Assembly: GCA_020636745.1 (NCBI GenBank)
Contig: JACJXH010000001.1
Coordinates: 496,001-560,000, forward strand
Reading direction: 5' to 3'
Source of the DNA: Lentimicrobiaceae bacterium
Lineage (GTDB): Bacteria > Bacteroidota > Bacteroidia > Bacteroidales > Lentimicrobiaceae
DNA length: 64,000 nucleotides
Under the pieces are notes generated by a model. The model worked only from the letters and a program-made list of their open reading frames with translations, did not search any database and was not told where the DNA came from. Position numbers and translations under genes: made by a program. The number at the start of each line of letters is the position of its first letter. Positions within the stretch are counted from its first letter, which is position 1. This document shows positions 15,829 through 25,417 of the stretch, in pieces.

Positions 15829-18375
15829 ATGTATAAGAACAATACTACTATTCATCGCTACCTGATTGTATTTCTGTTTGCTGTGTTCAATGTGTCGTTT
15901 GCCGGGGCGCAGGAGTTTGGTGAGGTGTTTGGGAAAGTGACAGACATTAAAAATCAACCACTTGGGCTTGTAAATATTGCTGTTTCAGGATTGCCGGGGG
16001 GCACCACTACCAAGCCTGACGGAACCTATCATTTAAAAGTGCCGGCAGGCCGCGATCTTAACCTGGTTATCTCTTTTGTGGGCTTTGTAACCGAGAACAT
16101 AAAAATTAAAATAGCAACAGGCGAAAAAAGAGAAATCAACCGTAAACTTGCCGAGTCTACTACCATGTTGCCTGGTTTTGTTGTGGAAGACCGCCAAATT
16201 CGTTCAAGTAACCTCAATAAAATTGATCCTCGTTTGGCAACGATGATTCCCAGCACCTCAGGAGGAATTGAAGCTTTGCTCAAGACTTTGCCGGGCGTGG
16301 CCTCCAACAATGAGCTGAGTTCACAGTATTCGGTCAGAGGAGGTAATTATGATGAGAATTTGGTTTATGTCAATGATGTTGAAATTTATAAGCCTTTTCT
16401 GGTAAGATCGGGACAGCAGGAAGGCCTGAGTTTCTTAAATTCTGACCTGGTGGCATCTATTCTCTTTTCTGCCGGGGGCTTTGAAGCCAGATATGGCGAT
16501 AAACTGTCATCGGTGCTGGATATCAGGTATAAAAGGCCCACAAAATCAGCCGGCTCGGTTAGTGCCAGCCTGCTGGGGGCCAGTATGCACCTCGAAGGGG
16601 CTTCCAAAGATCAGCGATTTATGTATCTTTTTGGTTTCAGGCAAAAATCCAATCAATACGTACTTAAAAGTCTGGAGACCAAAGGTGATTATAAACCTTC
16701 GTTTACTGATTTGCAGGCAATGGTGCTGTTTGAAGCCAATCCGAAGCTGGAGTTCAGTTTTCTGGGAAATTATGCCAGAAACCTATACCGTATCGTCCCT
16801 TCAACCCGGGAAACAAGCTTTGGTACCGTTAATGAAGCACTACAGCTGAAGGTTTACTTTGACGGGAATGAAGAGGACAGGTTTATTAATTATATGGGCG
16901 CGTTTACAACCAATTTTAAACCAACGCAAAACCTTTCGCTGAAACTTATTGTCTCTTCTTTTCAGTCGGTGGAGAGCGAAACCTATGATATTTTGGGGCA
17001 GTACTGGATTGGACAGCTTGAAACAGACCAGGGAAGCGATGCTTTTGGTGAGGCTTTGGAGACCAAAGGTGTTGGTTCTTATCTGAATCATGCCCGTAAT
17101 TACCTGGATGCAACGGTTAGCAGTTTCGAACACAGAGGTACCCGAACAGGCGATAATGCTACCACTCTATGGGGCATTAAGTTTCAGCATGAGCTGATAA
17201 ATGATCATTTGAATGAGTGGAGTTTAAATGATTCGGCTGGTTTTACCCTGCCCAGAAAACCAGATGCGCTGGGGATGGCTGGTAATCAGAATAATCTTAC
17301 GTTGCAGGACTTTGTTAAAACGAACATTGAGTTGAACTCAAACAGGTTCTCCGGGTTTCTGCAGCAATCATGGGATCCTGAAAGTGATGCCGGCAAATGG
17401 GGATTTACACTGGGTGCCCGCTGGAATTACTGGGACTTGAATCATGAGTTTCTTTTCAGCCCGCGGGGAAGCCTTTCCTATAAACCTGTGTGGGAAACCG
17501 ATATTCTATTTCGTTTTTCGGCCGGATTGTATTACCAGCCGCCATTTTACCGGGAGTTGCGAAATAAAAAGGGTGAAATTAACCGTGACCTGAAAGCGCA
17601 ATCGTCTGTTCATTTTGTGGCAGGTTCTGATTTGAATTTTAAAGCATGGGGACGTCCTTTTAAATTTGTGGCTGAAGCATATTACAAATTCCTCGACCAT
17701 CTGGTGCCTTATGATGTGGATAATGTGCGCATCAGGTATTATGCCACCAACAATGCCAAAGGCTATGCAACCGGTGTTGACATGAAAGTTAACGGTGAGT
17801 TTGTAAAAGGTGTTGAATCCTGGGCCAGCCTCTCCTTTATGCGTACACGCGAAGATATTGACGGAGATACTTACACCGATTATTATAACGACGAAGGTGA
17901 ACGGATTATTCCGGGTTATACTACCAATAATGTGGTGGTTGATTCAATCGTTTCTGAGCCTGGCTTTATGGCCCGGCCTACTGACCAACGGCTTACATTC
18001 GGACTCTTTTTCCAGGATTATCTGCCTAAAAACCCCACCTATAAAATGCATCTGAACCTGCTGTTTGGCACTGGTTTACCATATAGTCCGCCAGGTGCTG
18101 TCCGATCGCGTAATGCAAACCGAATGCCATCGTTCAGGCGGGTGGATATAGGTTTCTCAAAACAAATTATGGGTGACAGATATGGAACCGGTGAGAGAAA
18201 TGGTCTGCTCCGCCATATTGACAATATCTGGATAAGCCTCGAAGTGCTGAATTTGCTGCAGGTGAACAATACCATTTCCTACACATGGGTTAAAGATGTG
18301 AATAACCGGCAATATGGCGTACCTAACTATCTTACGCCAAGGCAGTTAAATCTGAGGGTTTCCATCGAGTTTTAA
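15829..18375 (+). CDS. TonB-dependent outer-membrane receptor
   Basis: This 848-residue protein has a signal peptide (~1-28, ending in 'AGAQ'), a carboxypeptidase-like regulatory domain (~30-115), a plug domain (~120-230: 'LLKTLPGVASNNELSSQYSV', 'RGGNYDENLVYVNDVEIY') and a beta-barrel ending in the typical terminal Phe ('LRVSIEF'). It is expected in the outer membrane, importing an unknown ligand with energy from TonB-ExbBD. No SusD-like partner follows, so this is not a classical polysaccharide utilisation pair. It forms an operon with the preceding 210-residue protein. Substrate cannot be told from sequence. Confidence 0.9.
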   Translation: MYKNNTTIHRYLIVFLFAVFNVSFAGAQEFGEVFGKVTDIKNQPLGLVNIAVSGLPGGTTTKPDGTYHLKVPAGRDLNLVISFVGFVTENIKIKIATGEKREINRKLAESTTMLPGFVVEDRQIRSSNLNKIDPRLATMIPSTSGGIEALLKTLPGVASNNELSSQYSVRGGNYDENLVYVNDVEIYKPFLVRSGQQEGLSFLNSDLVASILFSAGGFEARYGDKLSSVLDIRYKRPTKSAGSVSASLLGASMHLEGASKDQRFMYLFGFRQKSNQYVLKSLETKGDYKPSFTDLQAMVLFEANPKLEFSFLGNYARNLYRIVPSTRETSFGTVNEALQLKVYFDGNEEDRFINYMGAFTTNFKPTQNLSLKLIVSSFQSVESETYDILGQYWIGQLETDQGSDAFGEALETKGVGSYLNHARNYLDATVSSFEHRGTRTGDNATTLWGIKFQHELINDHLNEWSLNDSAGFTLPRKPDALGMAGNQNNLTLQDFVKTNIELNSNRFSGFLQQSWDPESDAGKWGFTLGARWNYWDLNHEFLFSPRGSLSYKPVWETDILFRFSAGLYYQPPFYRELRNKKGEINRDLKAQSSVHFVAGSDLNFKAWGRPFKFVAEAYYKFLDHLVPYDVDNVRIRYYATNNAKGYATGVDMKVNGEFVKGVESWASLSFMRTREDIDGDTYTDYYNDEGERIIPGYTTNNVVVDSIVSEPGFMARPTDQRLTFGLFFQDYLPKNPTYKMHLNLLFGTGLPYSPPGAVRSRNANRMPSFRRVDIGFSKQIMGDRYGTGERNGLLRHIDNIWISLEVLNLLQVNNTISYTWVKDVNNRQYGVPNYLTPRQLNLRVSIEF

Positions 18376-18561
18376 TTGTTGCAGTGGGTTTTTGTGCGCT
18401 GATTTTTTTTGAACTCCGGCTGTTTTAATGTCTTGGTGATAGCCGTTCAGTGTTCCGGTTTTATTTTAACATTCCAACTGCAGTTTTTATCAGCAGGATA
18501 AACAAATCCGGTTGTTGCGTGTTATTTATATCAAATCTAAATAACAAACACTTTTAAAACC

Positions 18562-18566
18562 GGAGG
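18562..18566 (+). promoter_or_regulatory. Strong Shine-Dalgarno of sodB
   Basis: GGAGG lies 7 nt before the ATG at 18574. Strong SD sites are rare in this phylum, and most genes in this window lack one, so efficient initiation of this SOD is suggested. Confidence 0.6.
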
Positions 18567-18573
18567 ATATAGC

Positions 18574-19185
18574 ATGAATTTCGAATTCCCTTCATTACCT
18601 TATGCTTACGATGCATTGGAACCACATATTGACAGAATGACGATGGAAATCCATTACACCAAACATCACAGAGCATACTTTGATAAATTTGTTGCAGCAA
18701 TTCAGGGTACCGATCTTGAATCACAAACCATAGAAGAAATATTTAGTAAAATAAGCCAGGCTCCTGCTGCTGTGCGCAATAACGGTGGCGGATATTACAA
18801 TCACCAGCTTTTCTGGGAAATTCTTTCTCCTAAAGGAGGAGGTGTGCCCACAGGCAAACTGGCCGAGGCTATTCAACAGAAATTTGGTTCGTTTGAAGAG
18901 TTTAAAGCTAAGTTTAACGATGCCGCAGCCAACCGTTTTGGCAGTGGATGGGCCTGGCTGAGTGTTAAACCTGATAAGAGCCTGTGTGTATGTTCTTCTC
19001 CCAATCAGGATAATCCTCTTATGGATGTGCATGATTGTCAGGGAAAACCGATTCTAGGACTTGATGTGTGGGAGCATGCCTATTATCTGAAGTATCAGAA
19101 CAGGCGTCCTGACTACATCCAGGCATTCTGGAATCTGGTAAACTGGGAAAAAGTCAGCGAAAATTACGAAAAAGCAATGCGCTAA
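18574..19185 (+). CDS. sodB: Fe/Mn superoxide dismutase, cytosolic
   Basis: This 203-residue enzyme dismutates superoxide to oxygen and hydrogen peroxide. The metal ligands are H27 ('EIHYTKHH'), the His of 'GGGYYNHQLFW', and Asp and His of 'DVWEHAYYL'. The Gly-rich 'NNGGGYYNH' and Gln in 'NQDNPLM' resemble Mn-type or cambialistic enzymes, so metal preference is uncertain. There is no signal peptide. It is followed by a second SOD gene starting 94 bp after its stop; the two are probably coregulated or cotranscribed. No iron- or peroxide-responsive operator was recognised. Confidence 0.94.
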   Translation: MNFEFPSLPYAYDALEPHIDRMTMEIHYTKHHRAYFDKFVAAIQGTDLESQTIEEIFSKISQAPAAVRNNGGGYYNHQLFWEILSPKGGGVPTGKLAEAIQQKFGSFEEFKAKFNDAAANRFGSGWAWLSVKPDKSLCVCSSPNQDNPLMDVHDCQGKPILGLDVWEHAYYLKYQNRRPDYIQAFWNLVNWEKVSENYEKAMR

Positions 19186-19279
19186 TCCTTGTTGGAGTGT
19201 TGCTCATACAAACCTTTTTTCGGCCGGCTTGTTTAATACAGGTCGGCTTATTTATTTTAAAACGAAAATCAAAAATCAA

Positions 19280-20134
19280 ATGAAATCAAAACTTATGTTG
19301 TTGATGTCTGGCTTGTTCATGGCTTCAACCATTACCTTTGCACAGGTTCAACCAACTTTAAAACCTGTGAAGAAGAAGGCAGATGCTTCCAAGCAATCGA
19401 ACGTAACCGAATCGGAGCCTGCCAAAAAAATGCCCATTCCGGTGAAGACCATAGTATCGAAACCCGAAGTCTTGTCAAAAAAGTGGGTAGCACCAGCCAG
19501 TGAGCTGACTTTTGACGCCCTGCCATATGCATTTAATGCCCTGGAACCGGTCATTGATCAGCTAACGGTCGAGATTCATTATGACAGGCATCATCGGGCA
19601 TATTACAACAATTTCATGAAGGCCATTAAAGAAACGAAGGCAGCGAATATGCCTGTTTCGGCCATTTTTGCGAATATTTCTTCATTTTCCGAGGCCATCA
19701 GAAATAATGGTGGTGGTTATTTTAATCATGTGCTGTATTGGGAAAATCTCTCTCCTGATGGAGGAGGAGAGCCTTCAGGAGCATTGGCTTCAGCCATTAG
19801 CAAAACCTTTGGAAGTTTTGCCGGATTTGTTAAGCAGTTTGAAGATGCTGGTAAAACCCGCTTTGGCTCGGGTTGGGCCTGGCTTTCTGTTGACCCGTCA
19901 AATGGTGAGCTTTTTATCAGCTCTACCCCCAATCAGGATAATCCGTTAATGAACACGGTTGAACGGCAGGGTACGCCTATTCTTGCACTTGATGTTTGGG
20001 AACATGCCTATTACCTGAACTATCAGAACAAAAGGGCAGATTATATATCTGCTTTCTGGAAACTGGTCAACTGGAAAGAGGTTGAAAACAGATATACTGC
20101 CTGTGAGGTTGCTTCAAAAGCAATGAAGAAATAA
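19280..20134 (+). CDS. Fe/Mn superoxide dismutase with signal peptide (exported)
   Basis: This 284-residue paralogue of the preceding SOD has a signal peptide (MKSKLMLLMSGLFMASTITF, cleavage near AQ|VQ). A Lys/Pro-rich linker of ~50 residues follows, then a full SOD domain (~75-275) with all ligand motifs: 'EIHYDRHH', 'GGGYFNHVLYW', 'DVWEHAYYL'. Export places it in the periplasm or outside, where it would detoxify external superoxide. In-frame sequence begins at 19229, but the signal peptide shows ATG 19280 as the start. It shares 'GSGWAWLSV' and 'TPNQDNPLM'-type segments with sodB, which points to a tandem duplication followed by gain of a leader. Confidence 0.9.
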   Translation: MKSKLMLLMSGLFMASTITFAQVQPTLKPVKKKADASKQSNVTESEPAKKMPIPVKTIVSKPEVLSKKWVAPASELTFDALPYAFNALEPVIDQLTVEIHYDRHHRAYYNNFMKAIKETKAANMPVSAIFANISSFSEAIRNNGGGYFNHVLYWENLSPDGGGEPSGALASAISKTFGSFAGFVKQFEDAGKTRFGSGWAWLSVDPSNGELFISSTPNQDNPLMNTVERQGTPILALDVWEHAYYLNYQNKRADYISAFWKLVNWKEVENRYTACEVASKAMKK

Positions 20135-20153
20135 ACCTAACAATCAATAAAAA

Positions 20154-20187
20154 GAAAAAGACTACCTGACAGGTAGTCTTTTTCTTT
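20154..20187. terminator. Bidirectional terminator between exported SOD and infB
   Basis: A long hairpin (AAAAAGACTACCTG 20156-20169 region with its complement at 20171-20184) has A-rich and T-rich flanks on both sides. It can end the plus-strand SOD transcript and the minus-strand rimP-nusA-infB transcript. Confidence 0.9.
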
Positions 20188-20206
20188 ATCATCAAATGGC
20201 TGATAA

Positions 20207-23200
20207 TTACAGCTTGCGTTTAATTTCAACTTCTTCGTATCCTTCAATAATATCTTTTTCTTTAATATCATTGAAGTTGTCGATGTTCAATCCGCATTCA
20301 TAGCCTGCAGAAACTTCCTTCACATCGTCTTTAAAGCGTTTGAGAGAGCCCAGATGTCCGGTATAAACAACAATACCATCGCGGATAATTCTGATTTTGG
20401 TATTGCGGTGGATTTTACCGTCAAGTACCATACAACCGGCCACTGTACCAATCTTGGTAATTTTGAATACTTCACGTACTTCAATATTGCAGACAATTTT
20501 CTCTTCAATATCCGGTGAAAGCATACCTTCGATAGCAGCTTTTATTTCGTTAATGGCCGTGTAGATAATAGAGTAAGTACGGATATCAATCTGTTCCTGT
20601 TCAGCCAGTTTGCGGGCGCCCTGTGAAGGACGAACCTGGAATCCGATGATGATGGCATTGGATGCAGAAGCAAGCAATACATCGCTTTCGGTAACGGCTC
20701 CTACAGATTTATGAATAATGTTAACCTGTACTTCCTGTGTTGAGAGTTTGAGTAATGAATCGGAGAGGGCCTCAACAGAACCGTCAACATCACCTTTTAC
20801 AATAATATTGAGTTCTTTAAAGTCGCCAATGGCAATACGGCGGCCGATTTCATCGAGGGTAATATGTTTTTGAGTACGAATACCCTGTTCGCGTTGCAGT
20901 TGCTGACGTTTGGCCACAATACTCTTGGCTTCACGTTCATCGTGCATAACTTTAAAGGTGTCGCCAGCCTGAGGTGCTGCATTCAGTCCCAGCAGCAGGA
21001 GTGGTGTACTTGGGCCAGCCTCTTTAATGGGCTGGTTGCGCTCGTTGTACATCGCTTTCACCTTACCAATAGTAGTACCTGCGAGCACCATATCGCCTTG
21101 TTTTAAGGTACCGGTTTGCACCAGAATTTTGGCAACATAACCTCTGCCTTTGTCAAGGGATGATTCAAGGATTGTACCGCTGGCCAATTTATTTGGATTG
21201 GCTTTCAGTTCAAGCATTTCGGCTTCTAACAGCACTTTCTCAAGGAGCAGGTCAAGGTTTACACCCTTTTTGGCTGAAATTTCCTGACTCTGATATTTTC
21301 CGCCCCAGTCTTCAACCAGAATATTGCGTTTTGAAAGCTCTTCCCTGATTTTATCTGGATTGGCATTGGGTTTATCAATTTTATTGATGGCAAAAACAAT
21401 GGGCACACCTGCAGCCTGGGCGTGATTGATGGCTTCAACCGTTTGAGGCATGACGGTGTCGTCGGCCGCAATCACAATGATAACAATATCCGTTATTTTC
21501 GCACCTCGGGCACGCATAGCCGTAAATGCTTCGTGACCGGGAGTATCGAGGAAGGTTATTTTTTTACCATTTTCAAGTTTTACTTCATAGGCACCAATAT
21601 GCTGGGTAATACCTCCTGCTTCACCTGCAATTACATTTGTATGTCTGATATGGTCGAGCAGCGATGTTTTTCCATGGTCAACATGTCCCATAACCGTAAC
21701 AATCGGGGCTCTGGGTGCCAAATCTTCAGGTGCATCAACTTCTTCATTATCTTCATAGCCTTCGGTAGCCTCAACTCCCACAAATTTAACTGTGAAGCCA
21801 AATTCATCGGCAACAACCACAATGGTTTCAGCATCGAGGCGTTGGTTAATGGAAACGAAGAGGCCGAGTGAAAGGCAGGTTGATATAATCTGATTTACCT
21901 GAACATTCATCAGGTTAGCCAGTTCGTTGGCAGTCACAAATTCAGCAACCATAATGGTTTTCTGCTCTTCAACTCTCTTCTGAGCTTCTTCAGCCATTTG
22001 CTGGCTGGCCATCGACCGTTTTTCGCGGCGGTGTTTCGACGCTTTTGATTTTCCGGTTCCACTCAGGCGTTGGAGCGTTTCTTTGATCTGCTTCTGGATA
22101 TCTTCCGGAGAAAGCTCAACTTTAGGTGCCTCGCGACGGGGACTTCCTTTTTTATCGCGCATGCCCGGTTTGCCTTTCGGCTGACCAGCATTGCCCTGGG
22201 GTTGTCCCGGTTGTCCGCCCTGGCGTGGTGTTTGTCCAGCCTGAGGTGTAGTTTCTTCTCCTGGTTTTTTAATACGTTTGCGTTTTTTCTTCTTCGATTT
22301 CATTGAATCGTCGGAAGAAGAAGCAACAGGTTTTTTGGGTTCCGGTTTACGTACCTCCGGTAGTTTCATGGTTCCCAGAATCGTCACACCTTCAAGTTTT
22401 CTGACTTCGGTTTTCAGGAAATTTGATTCCCTTTCAACTACAGGTTCTGCAGGTGTTTCTTTGGGTTTTTCAGGCTCGGCCGGAGTTTCTGCAACCGGAG
22501 TTGCAGGTGTTTCAGCCTGAGGTGTTTTAATCTCTGTTTTTGTTTCTTTTACTTCTTCAACAACTGCTTCGGGTTCTGCCGGTGTGGTAGCAACAGGCTC
22601 TGCTGCGGGTTCTTCAGTTTTACCCTTTTTCTTTTTGTCTTTGCGTGAAGGTCTTTTCAACGAGTCCAAATCCATTTTGCCCAGTACTTTTAACTGACCA
22701 ATCTGGGTAACTTCTTCTTCCGGTTCTGTTGTTTTTTCTTCTTCAGCAGGGGTGATTTTATCATCGGCAGGAGTGCTGGCTGCAACAATTTCTGTTGGTT
22801 CAGGCTGAACAGGTGTTTCTGCTTTTACCGGTTCAGCTGTTACTTCTGATTTTGGTTCAACCACTTCCGGTTTAATATCGGCAACCGGTGTTTCGGCAAC
22901 CGGAGCTGCAGGTGCAGGTTCTGGTTCTGGAACGGGGATTGGCTCAGGCTCAGGAGCTGGAGCTGGTGTTGGCTCAGGCTTTTGTTGTTCAGGCTTAACC
23001 GGCTCAGCAACCGCTGGTTCATCAGGGATGGCCACAGGCTCAGCTTTGGGCTCAGCCACAGGTTCTGTTACCGGAGCCGCAGGTTTAACCTCTTCAACAG
23101 GTTTTGATTTGCTGACTTTTTCAGGCTCAGGCGGCATATTGCGGATAAACAAGTCGTCGCGGGTAAGTTCAGGCTCAAACTCTTCTTCATTGGAAGGTCT

Positions 23201-23452
23201 TTTGTCAGCGATTGAAATGGTTTTGTGTTGGGTATATTCCAGTTCAATCTTTTTGGAGAGATCTTTCACATTCTTCTCCGACTGATACTCTTTTACCAGC
23301 AAAGCGTAAACTTCGGAAGGGAGTTTTGTGTTGGGGTTATTGTCGATTTTAATTCCTTTTTTGTGCAGGAATTCGACAATAGTAGGTACCCCGACGTTAA
23401 ATTCCTGCGCCGCTTTCCCCAGTCTTGTGCTTTTGCTTACTTCTTCTGACAT
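20207..23452 (-). CDS. infB: Translation initiation factor IF-2
   Basis: This 1081-residue GTPase delivers initiator tRNA to the 30S subunit. It has an N-terminal IF2_N helix region ('TRLGKAAQEFNVGVPTIVEF'), then ~350 residues rich in Pro, Glu, Ala and Val, a basic stretch, and a second IF2_N ('TANELANLMNVQVNQIISTC'). The G domain has G1 GHVDHGKT, G3 DTPGHE and G4 NKID, and domains II-IV follow. The extended acidic linker gives the repetitive look of 22430-23110 and is normal in this phylum. In-frame sequence continues upstream to 23530, but the ATG at 23452 (MSEEVSKSTRLG) matches family starts. It is the last gene of the tRNA-Gln / rimP / nusA / infB cluster, 132 bp after nusA. Confidence 0.96.
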   Translation of the reverse strand: MSEEVSKSTRLGKAAQEFNVGVPTIVEFLHKKGIKIDNNPNTKLPSEVYALLVKEYQSEKNVKDLSKKIELEYTQHKTISIADKRPSNEEEFEPELTRDDLFIRNMPPEPEKVSKSKPVEEVKPAAPVTEPVAEPKAEPVAIPDEPAVAEPVKPEQQKPEPTPAPAPEPEPIPVPEPEPAPAAPVAETPVADIKPEVVEPKSEVTAEPVKAETPVQPEPTEIVAASTPADDKITPAEEEKTTEPEEEVTQIGQLKVLGKMDLDSLKRPSRKDKKKKGKTEEPAAEPVATTPAEPEAVVEEVKETKTEIKTPQAETPATPVAETPAEPEKPKETPAEPVVERESNFLKTEVRKLEGVTILGTMKLPEVRKPEPKKPVASSSDDSMKSKKKKRKRIKKPGEETTPQAGQTPRQGGQPGQPQGNAGQPKGKPGMRDKKGSPRREAPKVELSPEDIQKQIKETLQRLSGTGKSKASKHRREKRSMASQQMAEEAQKRVEEQKTIMVAEFVTANELANLMNVQVNQIISTCLSLGLFVSINQRLDAETIVVVADEFGFTVKFVGVEATEGYEDNEEVDAPEDLAPRAPIVTVMGHVDHGKTSLLDHIRHTNVIAGEAGGITQHIGAYEVKLENGKKITFLDTPGHEAFTAMRARGAKITDIVIIVIAADDTVMPQTVEAINHAQAAGVPIVFAINKIDKPNANPDKIREELSKRNILVEDWGGKYQSQEISAKKGVNLDLLLEKVLLEAEMLELKANPNKLASGTILESSLDKGRGYVAKILVQTGTLKQGDMVLAGTTIGKVKAMYNERNQPIKEAGPSTPLLLLGLNAAPQAGDTFKVMHDEREAKSIVAKRQQLQREQGIRTQKHITLDEIGRRIAIGDFKELNIIVKGDVDGSVEALSDSLLKLSTQEVQVNIIHKSVGAVTESDVLLASASNAIIIGFQVRPSQGARKLAEQEQIDIRTYSIIYTAINEIKAAIEGMLSPDIEEKIVCNIEVREVFKITKIGTVAGCMVLDGKIHRNTKIRIIRDGIVVYTGHLGSLKRFKDDVKEVSAGYECGLNIDNFNDIKEKDIIEGYEEVEIKRKL

Positions 23453-23584
23453 ATTGTTATTATATTCGGTTGTTTTAACCCGCTTATTACCACGGATTTT
23501 CTGTAAAAATACGCTAATTATGTTATTCAAACCCTGCGTGTTCCGGAAAAATCCTGTTCAACAATGAAAATTACCCTTCTAATG

Positions 23585-24820
23585 CTATTCAAATTCGGCC
23601 CTGAGGATTCTGATAACCTCTTTAATGGTTTCTTCTTCCAGGTCAGTGCGGTTCACGAGTTCATCAATACTGAGGTCGATGACGCTACGGGCGGTGTCGC
23701 AACCAATGGCTTTCAGCTCATCGATGATCCACTGATCGATTTCATCGGAAAATTCCTGAAGATCCACGTCTTCGTTGTCTGAATCTGTATCACGGTAAAC
23801 ATCAATTTCATAGCCGGTAAGTTTACTGGCCAGTTTGATGTTATATCCACCTTTACCGATGGCCAGCGAAACCTGGTCGGGTTTCATAAATACATCGGCC
23901 CTTTTGTTTGCTTCGTTGATGGTGATGGACGAAATTTTTGCCGGGCTCAGCGCACGGGTAATATAAAGTGTTGGATTGGATGTGAAATTGATAACGTCAA
24001 TATTCTCATTTCTGAGTTCACGCACAATTCCATGAATACGCGATCCTTTCATTCCCACACAGGCTCCCACAGGGTCAATACGGTCGTCGTAGCTTTCAAC
24101 AGCTATTTTGGCGCGTTCGCCCGGAACCCTAACAATGTTTTTAATGGTGATAAGTCCATCATAAACTTCAGGCACTTCTGATTCGAACAAGCGTTCGAGA
24201 AAAGCAGGGGAGGTGCGTGAAAGGACAATGATGGGTGTATTGTTTCGCATATCCACTTTAGAAACAACGGCACGGATGGTGTCGCCTTTTCTGTAAAAAT
24301 CGGAAGGGATTTGTTCTGAACGGGGCAGCGTTAGTTCAATGTATTCGTCATCAAGTACAAGAATTTCTTTTTTCCATACCTGATAAACTTCCCCGGAGAT
24401 GATTTCACCGATTTTTTCTTTGTATTTTTTGAAAATATTGTCTTTTTCGTATTCCTGGATTTTTGACATCAGGTTTTGCCTGATGGTGAGAATTTCACGA
24501 CGGCCAAAATCCTTCATTCTGATTTCTTCAGACACTTCTTCTCCAACTTCAAAGTCAGGTTCGATTTTGATGGCGTCGGAGTAAGCAATTTGTCTGTTAT
24601 CGTCTTCAACAGCTCCGTCTTCAACAATTTCGCGATTCCTCCATATTTCGAGGTCTCCTTTGTCAATATTGACAATGACATTGTAGTTCTCATCAGAGCC
24701 GTGCTTTTTTATCAGCATGTGCCTGAACACATCTTCAATGATGCGCATCATGGTTTCGCGGTCGATGTTTTTGAACTCTTTGAATTCGGAGAAAGTTTCG
24801 ACTAAATTGATATGTTCCAT
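23585..24820 (-). CDS. nusA: Transcription termination/antitermination factor NusA
   Basis: This 411-residue protein has the NusA N-terminal RNA-polymerase-binding domain (~1-125), an S1 domain (~130-200: 'GEIISGEVYQVWKKEILVLD') and KH domains with 'DPVGACVGMKGSRI' and 'VSLAIGKGGYNIKLASKLTG'. A short C-terminal helical region ends the protein. The two acidic repeats found at the end of E. coli NusA (495 residues) are reduced here, as usual outside Proteobacteria. It binds RNA polymerase and nascent RNA and modulates pausing and termination. It lies 39 bp after rimP and before infB, the conserved order. Confidence 0.96.
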   Translation of the reverse strand: MEHINLVETFSEFKEFKNIDRETMMRIIEDVFRHMLIKKHGSDENYNVIVNIDKGDLEIWRNREIVEDGAVEDDNRQIAYSDAIKIEPDFEVGEEVSEEIRMKDFGRREILTIRQNLMSKIQEYEKDNIFKKYKEKIGEIISGEVYQVWKKEILVLDDEYIELTLPRSEQIPSDFYRKGDTIRAVVSKVDMRNNTPIIVLSRTSPAFLERLFESEVPEVYDGLITIKNIVRVPGERAKIAVESYDDRIDPVGACVGMKGSRIHGIVRELRNENIDVINFTSNPTLYITRALSPAKISSITINEANKRADVFMKPDQVSLAIGKGGYNIKLASKLTGYEIDVYRDTDSDNEDVDLQEFSDEIDQWIIDELKAIGCDTARSVIDLSIDELVNRTDLEEETIKEVIRILRAEFE

Positions 24821-24859
24821 TTTCTTAAGCTGTTCTTTAGAATGGATAATGATTTGTTT

Positions 24860-25309
24860 TTACTTGAAAGAGATAATCTCTTTGGTTTGTTTAATCAGGT
24901 TGAAGGGAATTTCTTTTGTTTCTTCGGTTTCAACCTTTTTTATTTTCGTTTTCCGGTACACTGTAATTTTTTCAGCATCAGCAGCCATGAGTTTACCGGT
25001 AAATGTGGTTTTATCTTCCAGTGTAACTTCAACTTCGCGGCCAATATTTTTGATGTATTGCCGCAATAGTTTGTAAGGCTGATCTATACCTGATGAAGAA
25101 ACAGTGAGGCTGTAATCTTCTGTTTCGCGATCGTAAACCGATTCAAAGTGGCGGTTAATGGCGATACAATCATCAATGCTGAGGTTGGTATCGCTGTCAA
25201 GCAGAATGGTAATATTGTTTCCCGCTTTCACTTTGATCTCCACAATAAATTTGTCAGTGCCTTCCAGCTTCTGTTCAACAGTTTTACGGATTTCGTCTGC
25301 GTTTATCAT
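24860..25309 (-). CDS. rimP: Ribosome maturation factor RimP
   Basis: This 149-residue protein is needed for 30S subunit maturation. It shows the family pattern 'IDDCIAINRHFE' (usual DxCxxxSR-like segment), 'YSLTVSSSGIDQPYK' (usual LEVSSPGxDRPL) and a C-terminal SH3-like barrel ('GKLMAADAEKITV'). I chose ATG 25309 (MINADEIRKTVE) over an in-frame ATG at 25342, because the latter starts inside the hairpin upstream and adds non-conserved residues. It is the first protein gene of the nusA operon. Confidence 0.93.
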   Translation of the reverse strand: MINADEIRKTVEQKLEGTDKFIVEIKVKAGNNITILLDSDTNLSIDDCIAINRHFESVYDRETEDYSLTVSSSGIDQPYKLLRQYIKNIGREVEVTLEDKTTFTGKLMAADAEKITVYRKTKIKKVETEETKEIPFNLIKQTKEIISFK

Positions 25310-25324
25310 AAATGTGGTTAAATG

Positions 25325-25355
25325 TAATAAAAGAGGGGACAAACCAGTCCCCTCT
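25325..25355 (-). terminator. Hairpin between tRNA-Gln and rimP
   Basis: On the minus strand AGAGGGGAC (25347-25355) pairs with GTCCCCTCT (25332-25340) around a 6-nt loop, then TTTTATTAC follows. It is a terminator for the tRNA transcript, or an attenuator if transcription continues into rimP-nusA-infB. Confidence 0.75.
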
Positions 25356-25417
25356 ACATCGTTTCAACCCTTTGTAAGTGCCGCATCAGTACCGGCGGGT
25401 GATCAGACCTTATCAGT

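Noticed and set aside
21422..21871. 149-codon plus-strand open frame inside infB
   Set aside because: Antisense to the conserved GTPase domain; no start signal and no family resemblance.
22430..23110. Highly repetitive stretch resembling minisatellite DNA
   Set aside because: It encodes the Pro/Glu/Ala-rich linker of IF-2 in frame, a normal feature of the family.
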